The notes under the pieces are model-generated. The model was not told where the DNA came from and did not search any database. It saw only the letters and a program-made list of their open reading frames with translations. A program made the position numbers and the translations under genes. Positions 33,628 to 45,400 of a DNA stretch of 64,000 bases are shown here, one piece after another. Location of the stretch: assembly GCA_027475525.1 (NCBI GenBank), contig JAMWFC010000088.1, positions 1,333,534-1,397,533 of the forward strand, in the 5' to 3' direction. Numbering within the stretch: the stretch's first letter is position 1; the number at the start of each line of letters is the position of its first letter. The DNA is from Macrolepiota albuminosa. Taxonomy: Eukaryota > Basidiomycota > Agaricomycetes > Agaricales > Agaricaceae.

Positions 33628-34190
33628 GTGTGGATATCTGTTGACTTCAATGAAACTTGGCTGGAGCAGATCACTGGTTGTTCTATTTGGCCTTCTGGTT
33701 CAGGGGCTGCCATCAATAGTGAGGAGCTCTCTTAGTTATTATCATCTACTGATGATTTCTCACCTAAAATAGTTTTGCAGAGGGCAGGTTGTGATGATAT
33801 TTACTTCATTTCTGATTGACCCTTATATTGTGCATTGCTGGGTGTCTACGCTACTACTGATGCTGTAGATACATGAATAGTGAATAGTCCTCCAAACTCC
33901 AGGTCTCGGGAGTGTTTGAGTCTTTGTATGGAAGGTAAGGAGACGAGAGTATGTGCAAGATGTTGTGTTGTTCATTGGATTCAGTTGGGGATCCACCTCT
34001 GTATTTCTCATTTCTGATGACTAGGGCTGGAGTGGTGGTGGCAAACTCTCTTAGCCCTTCAGAAACAAGCAGGTGCAAGCCATTGCAGACAATCTTAAAC
34101 CTTGTTGTGTATATATTATTGTTGGTATAGTTGATAAGACTTACGAAGTAGTCAACCATGCTATCTTGGAGTAAAAGCATTTCCAAAACC
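33628..34190 (-). pseudogene. LINE 5' part (end of ORF1-like region and start of ORF2)
   Basis: Next to the solo LTR the minus strand reads 'EGQIEQPVICSSQVSLKS', which joins the endonuclease start on the other side of the LTR. A 110-codon frame at 33854-34186 ('MVDYFVSLINYTNNNIYT', 'GLREFATTTPALVIRNEKY') has the position and character of a LINE ORF1 product, but I cannot confirm a family. The true 5' end is not visible. Confidence 0.4.
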
Positions 34191-36366
34191 TTCAGGAGGG
34201 ACTTTGCATTGAGGTTATGGCAGTCTTGCAGAATTAGCTGCTTACTCTTTGCTTAAGCAGGACTACTGCATGGCATCTTTCTCTATTTTTTTTGTAGACT
34301 GCCATTTTTGTCTTACGACTTGGTTCTATGACTGCATATACCATGTATAGCTAATATATTTTGGTCATTTCTCTATTCTTTGTGACATATACTGCCAGAA
34401 AAACCCACTTGCTGTGCATGGTAGCACTTTATGAATTCCTCATCATAAACAATGTTAACTTCCAACTAGTTCTGTTATCTTCAAGATGTGATTTTCAAAT
34501 AGAGTTTTGTAAGAAGATTCCAGATACAAAGCCATTGATCTTTTACACAATATATCAAGGTCTATACTACTGTAATATAGTCCAATAGTTCACAAAAGGA
34601 AAGAAGAAATTTAGTTGAACTTTGCATGTGATGTTGCCAACAATACCAGGAAAATGAAAAAAGCAGATTCAATCAAATTGTTCTAGATTTAGTTATTACT
34701 AAAGATACTAACTAAACTTTCTGAGAGTCATGCTAGTATAAGTATAAGAGATAGTGTATTCAGAATTTCAGAGCATTTTGAAGTGTGAGATGTGAAATAC
34801 AAGGAATAGTATGTCTAAACATGATGATTGATAATTTGCCATCAGATTTCACAGTCCAAAATTGAATGTGATGTGATGTGTTTGTTATGTTAAAATGTTT
34901 AATCTCTTTTGGCATGCTAAAGCAGAGATTGAACTGGCTGCTTGAGTTAGTATTATAATATGTGATAGAATTTTTAAAACTTATAACTTTTGAGACATGC
35001 TCAATATAACAACACATCCACCACTCCCTAACTCAGTGCAGATATGTTAAAACCATAGAGAACATATTGTAATTGAACTTACCCAGCTGACAGCAAAAAC
35101 TCAATTAGCAAGAAAAGTACAGTTCAACATTGGTGAGAATAAACACTGAATGCAGGGAACAATATTCTTTGGCAAAACAATGTAAAAAAAAACAGCAAAA
35201 ATAATCCAACTGATTTCAAATTTTTATTTGAATATTTCCAAGAAAAAATATTGTAACCAAATTTTTAATGGTACTTGATCTGATGCTACTGAATGCATTG
35301 CAGAAGAGGGCTGTATTAGTTATTCTTGAGTCTAAGAACTAGAGTAAGCCTCTTGTGGCAATTTATTCAATTATTTTTTCAAGTTCAGTTAAAATATTTT
35401 TTCTAAAATTTTAACAAACAAAATTCTGAAATTAATTGGATTATGTTTACTGTGTTTTTACAAATTTTCTATTATTTTGACAAAAACATATAAATAAAAT
35501 TTTGAAATCAATTGGATTACAGTGCAGTAACTTTTCTTGGGACACCAACATATAACAAGTGAATTAAGAACTAAATTTTCAAGAATATAAATAAACTTTG
35601 AACTATGCAGACATATAGGTAGGTTAATTAGAAAGATATCTATGCATTTATATCAATATCTGAAGGATGTGAAGTAGTTATAAAAAGGTGAATACAGTGG
35701 GGGTCTGGAATGTAGTATTAAGTTGCGTCAATGATGTGTCACACTTAAGAACTACTCACACTGTCATCATTATAGAGATTCAAATCTTGCTCTGATTGTC
35801 TATGTATAGACATCAAATATACATATTGGCATACACCTCCAAGACTGTATGACAGAATCAAGATAATTAGATTGAGAAAAGTACAAGGTTGAAAAAATAG
35901 AGTTGATTTGATATCAAATTTAGTGAAATTAATATGTCTTTATTCATATTCATTGCAATATTCATCCAATGCCCCTCAAACTTTGATATCACTTAAATAG
36001 TGTGTATTTGCAGTTCTGTACTTACAATATTTAGATAATCTGTGAAGAATTCCAGTCGCTAGACAAATTGTCCCAAGGAAGATTACTATGCTGTATTTTT
36101 AGATTGTTTCAATTTCATGACACTTAATTATCCATGATTGTGCTTAGTGCAAGTATTTCATAACATTTGGTATTGTATATCACACATCTCTCTTTCTTTG
36201 ACTCCTATCATTGACGTACTAAGTCATCTTCCATTATCAATTAACACTTATCAGTTCTTCTATATTTGCAGTATTTTGAGCCTCTATGCTTGCATCCTAA
36301 CATTATCCATGCATACTTAATAAAACATTTTCATCCTACTCGTGGTTTACTGATGCACTACTTATA
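34191..36366. other. AT-rich sequence without recognisable gene
   Basis: Very low CpG. Short frames (34361-34588, 34760-35017) have only compositional support. I see no repeat match to other parts of the window. Confidence 0.5.
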
Positions 36367-39353
36367 ATGGAAGATCTTCCTTCATGCTATGGAGAAGATA
36401 CATTGGTACATGTATGTTGTACTGACAGTTTCCATGTTGTCAGTGATCTGATTTCTTGCTTTATATTTGTTTTCAGAAACTTGTCAAATGTATATCTAAT
36501 GAGGAGTGTAAGCCTGCAGAAGTGCACAAAGACGACCAGTTTTTGCTTTTTTATGTCTTTATGACCAATTAAGAAGTAACATTAGTTTCTGGAAAAACAT
36601 TGCTGGATATCCAGTTCAAAGTGCTTATGGCATATTGTGTACTTGATATATACAAGTTGATGCTTGGCAGTCCTCTTAGATCTCCTACAACATTTGGACC
36701 TATAGTGGATAATTAAAAAGCGGTGTGTCACCTGATAAAAATTATGTTGCTTTATATTCATCTCGCACTATTTGTTGTATTTATACTTCTTATGTTTTAT
36801 ACCTTCTGGGTTCATTGAATAATATATATTTACTGTTGAACAAGTCCCATAAAGTATTTAAAAAATATATATAGGCACTTTGTGCTAAGGCCTGTAGAGA
36901 TAAAGCATTCGTCAATGCTGTGGCTCTGTCTATTTCTAGCAGACTATTGGTGCGTCTTTATTTTAGTTTAGCAAAGCACATCAAGAAAAAAATATCATGA
37001 CCACTTTGATCAATTTAACCTCTGCTCCTTTACATCTGAGATGTCTTCTCAAGGCATTTATTCTGGTATTATTATGAATTTTTTTTTTCATTCTAACACA
37101 GCATATACAGGGGAATCTGTCACTTTCAACTAATATGAAGGCTCTGAAAAATATGATTGCTTTGGAGTAAATGTATTTTATTGCATTTATTCACAAATCT
37201 TAATATTTGTTATTTCAGCTCAGAAAGTGACCAGGCTGAAGTCAAGTACATTTGTGAATCTTATACTTTGGAAGTTCGGAGCCATACCAGGTCACTTCAT
37301 AATTGTTTATATATAGCTTTATCTGTATTGCCACTGATGCTCCTCTACCCTTGAAAATACAATGAAGTTGGTGCAAAGGAAACAGTATTCAATATAGGTC
37401 ATTCTTTTAGCTTGTGTATATATAGCTTATTCATAACTTATAAATTTTAAATAGTTGTGGAAACATATTGGTGGTTTGGAACATTCACCTATCATTATAA
37501 GAGCAGATAGGGTATTGTAGAAAGTCCTGTTTTCTGCTGCATTAGGAGGTGACCTCATCTACGAACTTGCCGTAGCATTTCAGGATTTGGAAGGAGTTGT
37601 ATTCAAAGCAGCTTCTGATTGGCTTTTTCTAGTTGAAGGAACTCCTAATCCTTCCTGTCTATTGACAGCTCCTTATGAGTCAGAGGTTGAACAAACATCT
37701 GAAATTTCTTATGGCGATTTACCCTTTTCTGTTTGTTATCTGCATCTACATCATCCACTACATACTTTGAACAGCAGCATGCCATTACTGGTTGTTGATG
37801 ATATCTATGCCTCAAATGCCGTGTCTATGTTGTTTCAATTGTCTCTGTCTCGTAGGTTGATCAACACTATGCCATTACCAGTTGTTGATGATACTCACAC
37901 TTTAAATATCATATCTATGCTGTCTCAATTGTCTCTGTCTCGTAGGCTGATCAACACCATGCTGTTATCAGTTGTTGAGGATACTCATGCTTTAAATGTT
38001 GTCTCTACACTGTCTCAATTGTCTCTGTCTTGTAGGTTGATCAACACCATACCGTTTTCAATTGACAAAGAAATTTTACCTCCAATTGTTGATTCTTCTC
38101 AATTACCACCAACTTCTTTTATTGGAAACATACCAATTGCGGATAATGACGTGTCTCCACTGGTTCAAAATAATTCTTTAATCACTGCACCTAATCCTTC
38201 ACAACTGACCTCATTTATTAATAGTAAAACAGTTGCAGATACCATGTCTGTTACAGACAACAATTCTTCTTTTATAATATCTGATTCTGCAGATACAATT
38301 GACGATACTACTTCTTCTCAGTCTGTAGACAACCCTTTGAATCCTATGGTTACTCACAGTCTATACAGTGAATTATCTTTACTCATTTTATGCATTTTCA
38401 TGCTTGTTATTATTGATAAATTCACCTAATTCTCCCTCATCATCTGATTAGTCTTCCTCAGATGAGTCCAACACCATTGTATGTTCAATCCAGGAAGTTT
38501 CTGTTAGTACCACAAATAAACATATCAAACTAATATATCATACCCTATGTACCAAATGAAGAAATACACATTGTAATGGTCATGCTAATGCTACTGCATC
38601 CCAGCATCCTTTGAGTATATCAAGTATTATATATCAGAAACGCAGTAAGTCTAATATTGCAGTTAAATATTCTGGAAATTTACCTTCCTCATATAAAGGT
38701 GCTGCTAAGCTGACTACCCTCATTGATTTGACACTTGAAGACACTGCAATTTTCTGTTTATGCTGCTTAGTTATTGATGGCCTGATTGTTTTCTTTCTTT
38801 CTTTTTTTTTTTAAAAAAAAAAAAAAAAGATGTAGATTTTGAAGACAACAATATTGACTTGTCTAGCATCATCACCTTCTTTATTGGAGATTGTCCCATT
38901 GAGTATCCTGTTTACGGTACAAATTGCACTTATAAACTTACTTTACAGTTTCATGTATATCATGTTAATTGGTCTATTTATGCTTAACTTATGCTTGACT
39001 AGCTCAAAGAGGATCTTACATGGTTCTATTCACTTGACAAATCCATGATTCAAGGTTTATCTTGACCATCTTTGGTTAAAGTCATGGTGCTCGCTGATTT
39101 TTACAATTTGACCAATTGTACCATTGCTGAGCAACTGAAAATGCATTCTGCTGTTTTAATAAAGGCATGCAATGTTACTGACAAGGAATTCAACAAATCC
39201 ATCTTGTCATCCATATGGAATATCCATAGTGTCACTACTATCCATGGTATGTTATCATACTTATGATGCGTACTTTCACTAAAATTTTATGATCAGATTT
39301 CACTTTATTGGATACTGACTGTACATGCAGAGGATTGCCTCATGATCACAAAC
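36367..39353 (+). pseudogene. JmjC-family gene copy B: N-terminal half, CpG-depleted and truncated
   Basis: This copy aligns with the minus-strand gene at 53184-57976 over introns and exons. It also keeps an upstream exon missing there ('MEDLPSCYGEDTLVHVC', then an intron GTCAGT...TTTCAG and 'KLVKCISNEECKPAEVH'). The exon at 37587-38429 holds three imperfect repeats around 'LSLSRRLINTMPLPVVDDTH'. Numerous stops fit C to T change, for example TAA for CAA just after the conserved Met at 36562. Similarity ends at about 39353, before the catalytic HxD region, where gypsy E4 sequence begins. It is a dead, truncated relative of copy A. Confidence 0.8.
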
Positions 39354-39738
39354 GCCTCAGTCCATTCAAAACCTTGAAGAAAGTCTCATCCCACACCTAC
39401 AAGATGGAGCTCCCCCCAGGACTAAAAGGTCTGCATCCGGTCTTTCATGTCTGCCTCCTGGAACAACACTCTCCAGACTCCTTCCCTGAATAGTGCCCTG
39501 AGCCCCCTCCCCCAGTTGAGGATGAGGACAAGTACCACTACGAGGTTAAAGACACTCTCAACTCCCAAGATATCTGTGGACAACCCCACTTCTTCATATA
39601 ATGGAAGGAATACAGCCTGGAAGATGACATCTGGAAACCATGCCACAACTTTAAAGAGGCCCTTGACAAGCTCCTGGACTTTAAACAACAGCGCCTGAGT
39701 AATGTTATCCCTGGGCACAGAGTTCACAGACGGCATTA
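39353..39738 (+). pseudogene. Gypsy E4 pol C-terminus with chromodomain
   Basis: The translation is 'LSPFKTLKKVSSHTYKMEL', 'LKGLHPVFHVCLLEQHSPD', a TAG, then a chromodomain-like 'KYHYEVKDTLNSQDICG', 'WKEYSLEDDIWKPCHNFK'. This is the integrase tail and chromodomain of a Ty3/gypsy element. All upstream pol is missing: the sequence switches directly from the JmjC gene. Confidence 0.7.
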
Positions 39739-39979
39739 GTGGGCATAACCTCTGCCTCTGGGTTTGATAGAGATTCAACTTCCATGAATATTTCTGATTC
39801 TTTCCTGCTGTTTCTCCTTTCTTACCTGTCCTTATATTTCTGTGTACAAAGGAACTCGGGAGGGTCCCTTCACTTATAAATTGTCCCCCTTACATGAACT
39901 AACCCCTCTCCTGAATCCTGAAGTGACAAATATATATATTTTTACTAGTATAGTATTTTACAGAGGACATAAATTGCGT

Positions 39980-41610
39980 GAACAAGAAGGGGGCCCCTAA
40001 CACTGGAGTTCCAAGCCACCCTTGCCCTCCTCTCCCCCCTCCCTTGGCCAACCCCAGAAGCCCTCCTCCACCCTCTCTGGACTATGCTCCCACAACACTT
40101 CCTCTGCCAACTGGTCCCAAGATGGGAGTTGCTCACTCTTGTCCAGGATCTGCTTGAACCACAACCCTGAGGCAGGAACATTCCTCTGGCAGTGCGTGTC
40201 CACCATCCTCCCCAGCAGGTCAAGGCCCTGCTTGACTCCGGGGTCTGCTGACTCCAACGGTAGCCCCTCCTACAGAAATACGAACACTGCAGCGGCTCCG
40301 TTCAGAAGCAGGTGTCGCTCCTGAGCCTAGCCTGGAGACGTCAGCACTGACTAAATTGGGAAGAAGTTAACACTCACTTAGCGAGGCCATACAAGCAATC
40401 ATGACGTCCCAGTGCAAAACCTCTACCAGCTCCAGGCTCAAGGGATCCTGCTCCAGGAGCCCCACCCCCTGCTCCAGCCTGGCCTGCAAGGCGTCCAGCT
40501 GGGCCTCAGCTCCTCCCTGGGCCACCTTCATCTCCTCCAACTCCCGGAGTGCCACCTTGTAATCCTCCTTCAGCCCCCTCCTCATGCTGGTCCCTCTCCC
40601 GCTCAGCCCACTCCAAATGCTCCTGCAGGGCCCCCATATCAATGCCCAGCAACTGCTCAGATAGGGGAGAAAAGGTAACTGGAGAGAGATGCACTGGAAG
40701 GGCCAGGGACGGGGTCTCCATAGGCAGACGCACCTTTTTAGACGGCCCCAGAGAGGGACTGGGCAATGCCCGCCACTTCCTCTTATCAAGGTGCCCCCCA
40801 CAACTCTCCTGCCTCTGAGTATCAGACCGGGTGCCCCAGCACATGATCAACACTACGGGCTGGCTCTAGCCCCCCACCTGGCTAACCTCCCTCTCTCCCA
40901 CCCCACCCTCAGAACCCCCTGCAGGCACCTCCTCTGAACCTCCTTCCAGCTCTGCCACCCAGCTCCTCTCCTCCACCCCTATCCTCCGGATCATGCCCTC
41001 CAGCAGCCAACCCTGCTCGCACAAGACGCAGTAGACCCTCCACAGTGCCGAAATGGAGCACCTCTTGTGATTGAGGCAGCATGCCTCACACACAGATGTG
41101 TCCCTCTAGGTAGAAGGGCCCGGGGCCTTGAACAGGCAAGGCATGACGTGACAGGTGCAATGTAAGCACTATAACTGATATCAGTGGCAAATCGAAGATA
41201 CAAGGAATATTTACTGGCCTATTGCTGATGCACCACACATGGGAGAGTAAACTCCGGGGCCTCTCCAGGGCCCTCTTGAATGCCTCCTGCAGAGCATGTT
41301 CTATGGGATCTTCTAGTTGCCCGGGACCACCAAAATTGACCCTGTGGCCATACCAGAACGACGGAAGTGAGGGGCCACAAGGCAAGGTCGCAGGGCAGGG
41401 TGGAAATGAGGGGCACATGGTCATCCATGCCAGAGCAGGCACGGGGCGACTAGGACCTGCCTCTGGGGTGGGTTCAGGAATGGGCCTGGGAATACTGAGC
41501 GAGCCTACCCCAGGAAGGGGCTCCAGGGGCAGGAATATCACATTGTTCTGGAAAAGGAAGGTCAGTTGTGACAAGCAAGACGGTGCAGGAACACTCATGT
41601 TGTTAAACAA
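39980..41610 (-). pseudogene. Antisense accessory ORF remnant between E4 pol and its LTR
   Basis: A series of minus-strand open pieces lies opposite to the pol direction: 41610-41086 ('EAGPSRPVPALAWMTMC', 'EHALQEAFKRALERPRS'), a Cys/His-rich piece near 41090-41000 ('CEACCLNHKRCSI'), 40853-40367 (glutamate-rich, 'LDALQARLEQGVGLLEQ') and 40257-39997 ('LPSWDQLAEEVLWEHSP'). The order suggests one spliced gene with a small zinc-binding cluster and a coiled coil. I know of similar antisense ORFs near the 3' end of some fungal gypsy elements but cannot assign a function. Splice sites are not firm. Confidence 0.4.
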
Positions 41611-41868
41611 GTACTGTCACATACTCACAATCAAGCTGGCACTGGTATCTTGTGTCCCAGGCCTCCCATGTGACCAAGGGGGCAACTTCATTGGTAGGCA
41701 AGGATGTTGGGAAATGTGTCGGTGTACATGACATGGTTGCAATTGATAGTAAATTTTTTTTTTTTTATGCATGACGTGTCAGAGACTCTGGCTCCCACAC
41801 TCTACTTCTGGGACAGACCACTGTTAGGGCGTGCCTCAGAGGGTCTTGGCACTGAGGGGGGGGGGTGA

Positions 41869-42125
41869 TGTCATGACCTCTTCCAAGAACCACCTCAGGA
41901 CACCCCTGAAACTCCATCTGAGACTCCCCTGCCAACCCTACGACACGATCCCCACTATCAGAACCACCACCACTACCATCATGCACATTAAGCCCCGCCA
42001 TCACACCGCACCCTTTGACAGCCCCACCACACAAACCCTGGAACTACCCACCGGCATGTGCTGATCACCGGATCATGCCAACTACTCCAGCCATCACGCA
42101 TTATAGCATCCTTCTGTGCCAATTG
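41869..42125 (+). repeat. Gypsy E4 3' LTR fragment with polypurine tract
   Basis: A purine tract 'ctgaggggggggggtga' (41852-41868) precedes 'tgtcatgacc'. The following 250 bp resemble the start of the E3 LTR (both contain runs such as 'cccctg', 'catcacgca' and 'gccaattg'). Similarity stops at about 42125, where the E2 LTR begins, so the E4 LTR is cut by E2. Confidence 0.6.
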
Positions 42126-42360
42126 TGTAACGAAGTTACAGGAATTTGTGCGCTTAATGTTCACACTGCACAGAATCAGACCAGTCCGGTCTATTGACTA
42201 TGTAGTACAAACACAAAAATAAGCTGCTTTGTAAGCAGCTGGTAAAACTATTTATATACTAATGTAAATAATATTATATTATAATAAATATAATATAATA
42301 TTGACTACGATACAGTAAGTAAAGCTATGTGGCCAACGCCACATAGCGGACTACGCTACA
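42126..42360 (-). repeat. E2 3' LTR (235 bp) with hairpin
   Basis: In minus sense starts 'tgtagcgtagtccgctat' and ends 'tgtaacttcgttaca' (TG...CA). A perfect 10-bp stem, 4-base loop hairpin (gctatgtggc / gccacatagc) lies at 42324-42347. The middle is AT-only. The 5' partner was not found, so the LTR call rests on the ends, the adjacent polypurine tract and position. Confidence 0.55.
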
Positions 42361-42405
42361 CACCCCCCAATCAGACCGAGCTACGGTCTTGAGATAATAC
42401 AATGG

Positions 42406-45400
42406 TCAGGCCATCGGTAAGTCAGGGACGGGGGCAATGGGAGAGTCCCCAGGCTCCCAGAATGGATCGGCAGTCACGTTGTCCATGTCATAGTTGAGGA
42501 GTTCATCCTCGGGTGCGGGCGCATAGGAAGTGCCCAAAGGCCCTGCTACTGGCAGGGAGTCGTCATAATCCCGGAGGAGGGACAGTGTGAGATTGGGGTC
42601 AACGATCGACCCCGGAATAGGTGGTTGGGGATCAGGAAGATCCCCAGTGTCAGACGGGTACTGGCACGTCCAGATCTCGTGGGCATGAATGTCTTGCCCG
42701 ATAAGGAGGTACATCCCCTTGGTGAGCGTGTCATTGTAAGCACAACGACTGTCCTGCTGCTGGAGCATCAGGCGTTGGCAATCGCCAATGGTGGCCTCGC
42801 GCCACCCATCCCACTGAGCGATGGACTGGGGTGTACCATAATAGTCAAGGCGTTGCAGCCTCTTGTCATTGATAGTGGCCGCCTCGTTGTAGAGCCGGCT
42901 GTCGCTGAAGAATAAATGGGCCAAGTAGGTGACCCCATAAGTATATGCGTGGTCAGCCCAGCTGACTGGGATTTGATTATGAAGAAGGACGTGTAACACG
43001 TCCGAAGTGGTGAACATGGAAGCTGACGCTTCCGGGATGTCCACAGCCCAAGCCTCGAAGTTAGGGTCGTCGGCGTGGAGGGGCACAAAGACTTGCCCCG
43101 TGGCCGCCTCGTACTCAGCCACGGCCTCTTTGTAGAGGCCTGGCCTTGCAAAGACATAGGCCAGGTACTTGTGTACCGTGGACTTGGAGGCGCGGCTGGC
43201 GCTGAGGGCGCGTACAAGCGCAAACCCAAAGAGGCTGCGCCAATGAATGTGTATGGCACAGTCCATAGCCAGACCAGTCCATACATTGGATGTCCCAGGA
43301 CGTCCATAGAGGAGGGCGTATGAGCCCAGGTAGTCCAAAGCAAATGGTTGCTTTGGATCAGGGGGGGTAAGGCCGACGAAGGCAATTTTCCCTCCCTCTT
43401 TGCGGCGATAGAGCCGCAATGGCACAATCATTTGCGGGACGTTCTCCCGCTCCTCTGGACTCGCGAAGGGTACCATGATGGTCCTATACTCGACCTCGTC
43501 GAGTAAATGAGACATAGCTCTGTCTCGGGCAGTAGGGTCGCAGTTGAGCGCCACCCGCTTGAATTTGTTGAGCAAGAGATAGCCCAACTGATGCTGACAA
43601 ATCGGCGTAAACTGGTTGTTAACCAGTGCATGAAGTCTGCGGACTTCTCGAGGACTGCGGGGAAACCCGCGAGGTGCCACTTGGTACACCTTACTGTTGT
43701 GGGGCGTTGCCGCGGCGTTGCCCTCTTTATCGGTCTCGAAGGACCTGGCTGCGCGGGCTTCTTGCCTGACAAAGATGGTATTAGTCATTGGCAACCAATA
43801 GAATTGGGAAGCTAACCCCGCGCCAAAGAATGAGTTCTGGCACTCAATAGTATGATCACGATAGATCACAACACCGAGTGCATCAGGAATGCGCCCGGTT
43901 TGGTCCTCGAGGAGGGCAGCTCCTCGCTTGGCGCTATCTTGCGCCCGACATTCCATCTTGGCCCGTCGATTGCTGTTGCGCCGTTTGCGCGCCATACGTT
44001 GTGCTGCCGTCTCGTGCGGCACAGGGGATTCCATACGAGCCTCTTCAGGCTCCTCATACCAATCGTCGTCGGAGGGCGGGGAAGGCAGCCTCTCCGGCTC
44101 CGACTTCTCAGACCGTGGGTCCATAGCCCACACATACCACGGGAGTTGGGCTGGCGGGCCCTCTACCAGTATGGTGGGTAAAAAGGGGATGTTAGCCCCT
44201 GGGGCCCCTTTTGGGGCATCCTCAGGGAAGTGCACGTTGACGTATGCGTGCCCTTCCGGTTGCTTACCCCGACAATCCTTTCGGGGTTGTGAGGCCTTGG
44301 CCTCAGTGGGGCATGTGCTCACGCCCCTGGAGCTCTGCTCCCCAGAGTACGTGGTGGACACCACAGATACTGGTCGTGAAGACGCGACCTCAGACGCGCT
44401 GCTGGCAAGGCACTGGATAAGCTGGGGGGTGGCTGGAGCAGGGACATCTTCATAGGGAAGGATGTCCTGTCCTAGGCCGGCCTCCTGGCTGGGGGCAGCA
44501 ACGCTCGACTTAATCGAGCGGGAGGGTGCATCCTCCACTCCTTGCTGACGCGCCCTTTTGCTGGAGTCGGTGTCCCGACTTGGGGGTGGAGTCTGCCGCT
44601 TACGAGTGGCCGATAGGGCAAGGAGATCAGTTTTGCGCTGGGCACGCATGTGATCCATGTCGTCCATCATCCGGCAGATGAGGACGACTGCCTCCACATC
44701 GCGGAGGAATGATGACTCTGCGGGTACATCGTACCCGTTATCTCCCAGACGTTGGAGAAGAGTAGCCAGGACTAAGTCCTGGTTGTGACTGGGCTCGACA
44801 GCCCGTGCTTTTCCTTTGTCACGTCGAGGACGCGACTCTTCTTCCGAGCTGGGCTCAGATTGGTGCGGCATTTCCAGCCGCTGTAGCAAGGAGAGCTTGG
44901 CCAAGCTCTCCATCGGCGCATCAGCCGATGAACTGATGCTCCGTCCTGGACTGAGAGTTTCTGTGCTCTCGATGGCCGCGGTGGCCTGCACGAGGGATGC
45001 TTTGTGTCCCTCTAGATTGTCAATTGGTGCTGTGGTCGACAGGGAAATCGACCGGCCTCCCTTGGCTTGCGACTCATGCAAGTCGCTGTACTGGGGCATT
45101 GTGCCCCAAGCCCCCATCCAAGCCGGGGGGTACGGCATCATTACAGGCACACCACCCATCCCAGGGTAGTGCGCCGGGGCGGTAAACTGGGAAAAAGGAT
45201 GTGTCCCCAGTTGCCCTGTTGCCGGTACAGGGGCAAGCTGCCTCCATGCCGGCGCTGCTTGGGGGCTGACTAGCCCCCCGTAGGCCTGTTGCTGGAATTG
45301 GCCCTCGGTGTGATGTGGCGCATAAGCGCCCGGTACTGGTTGTTGGGGCTGATAGCCGCCCACAGGTGCGTTCTGGGGCATGAAGTTGCCCTGCATGGTT

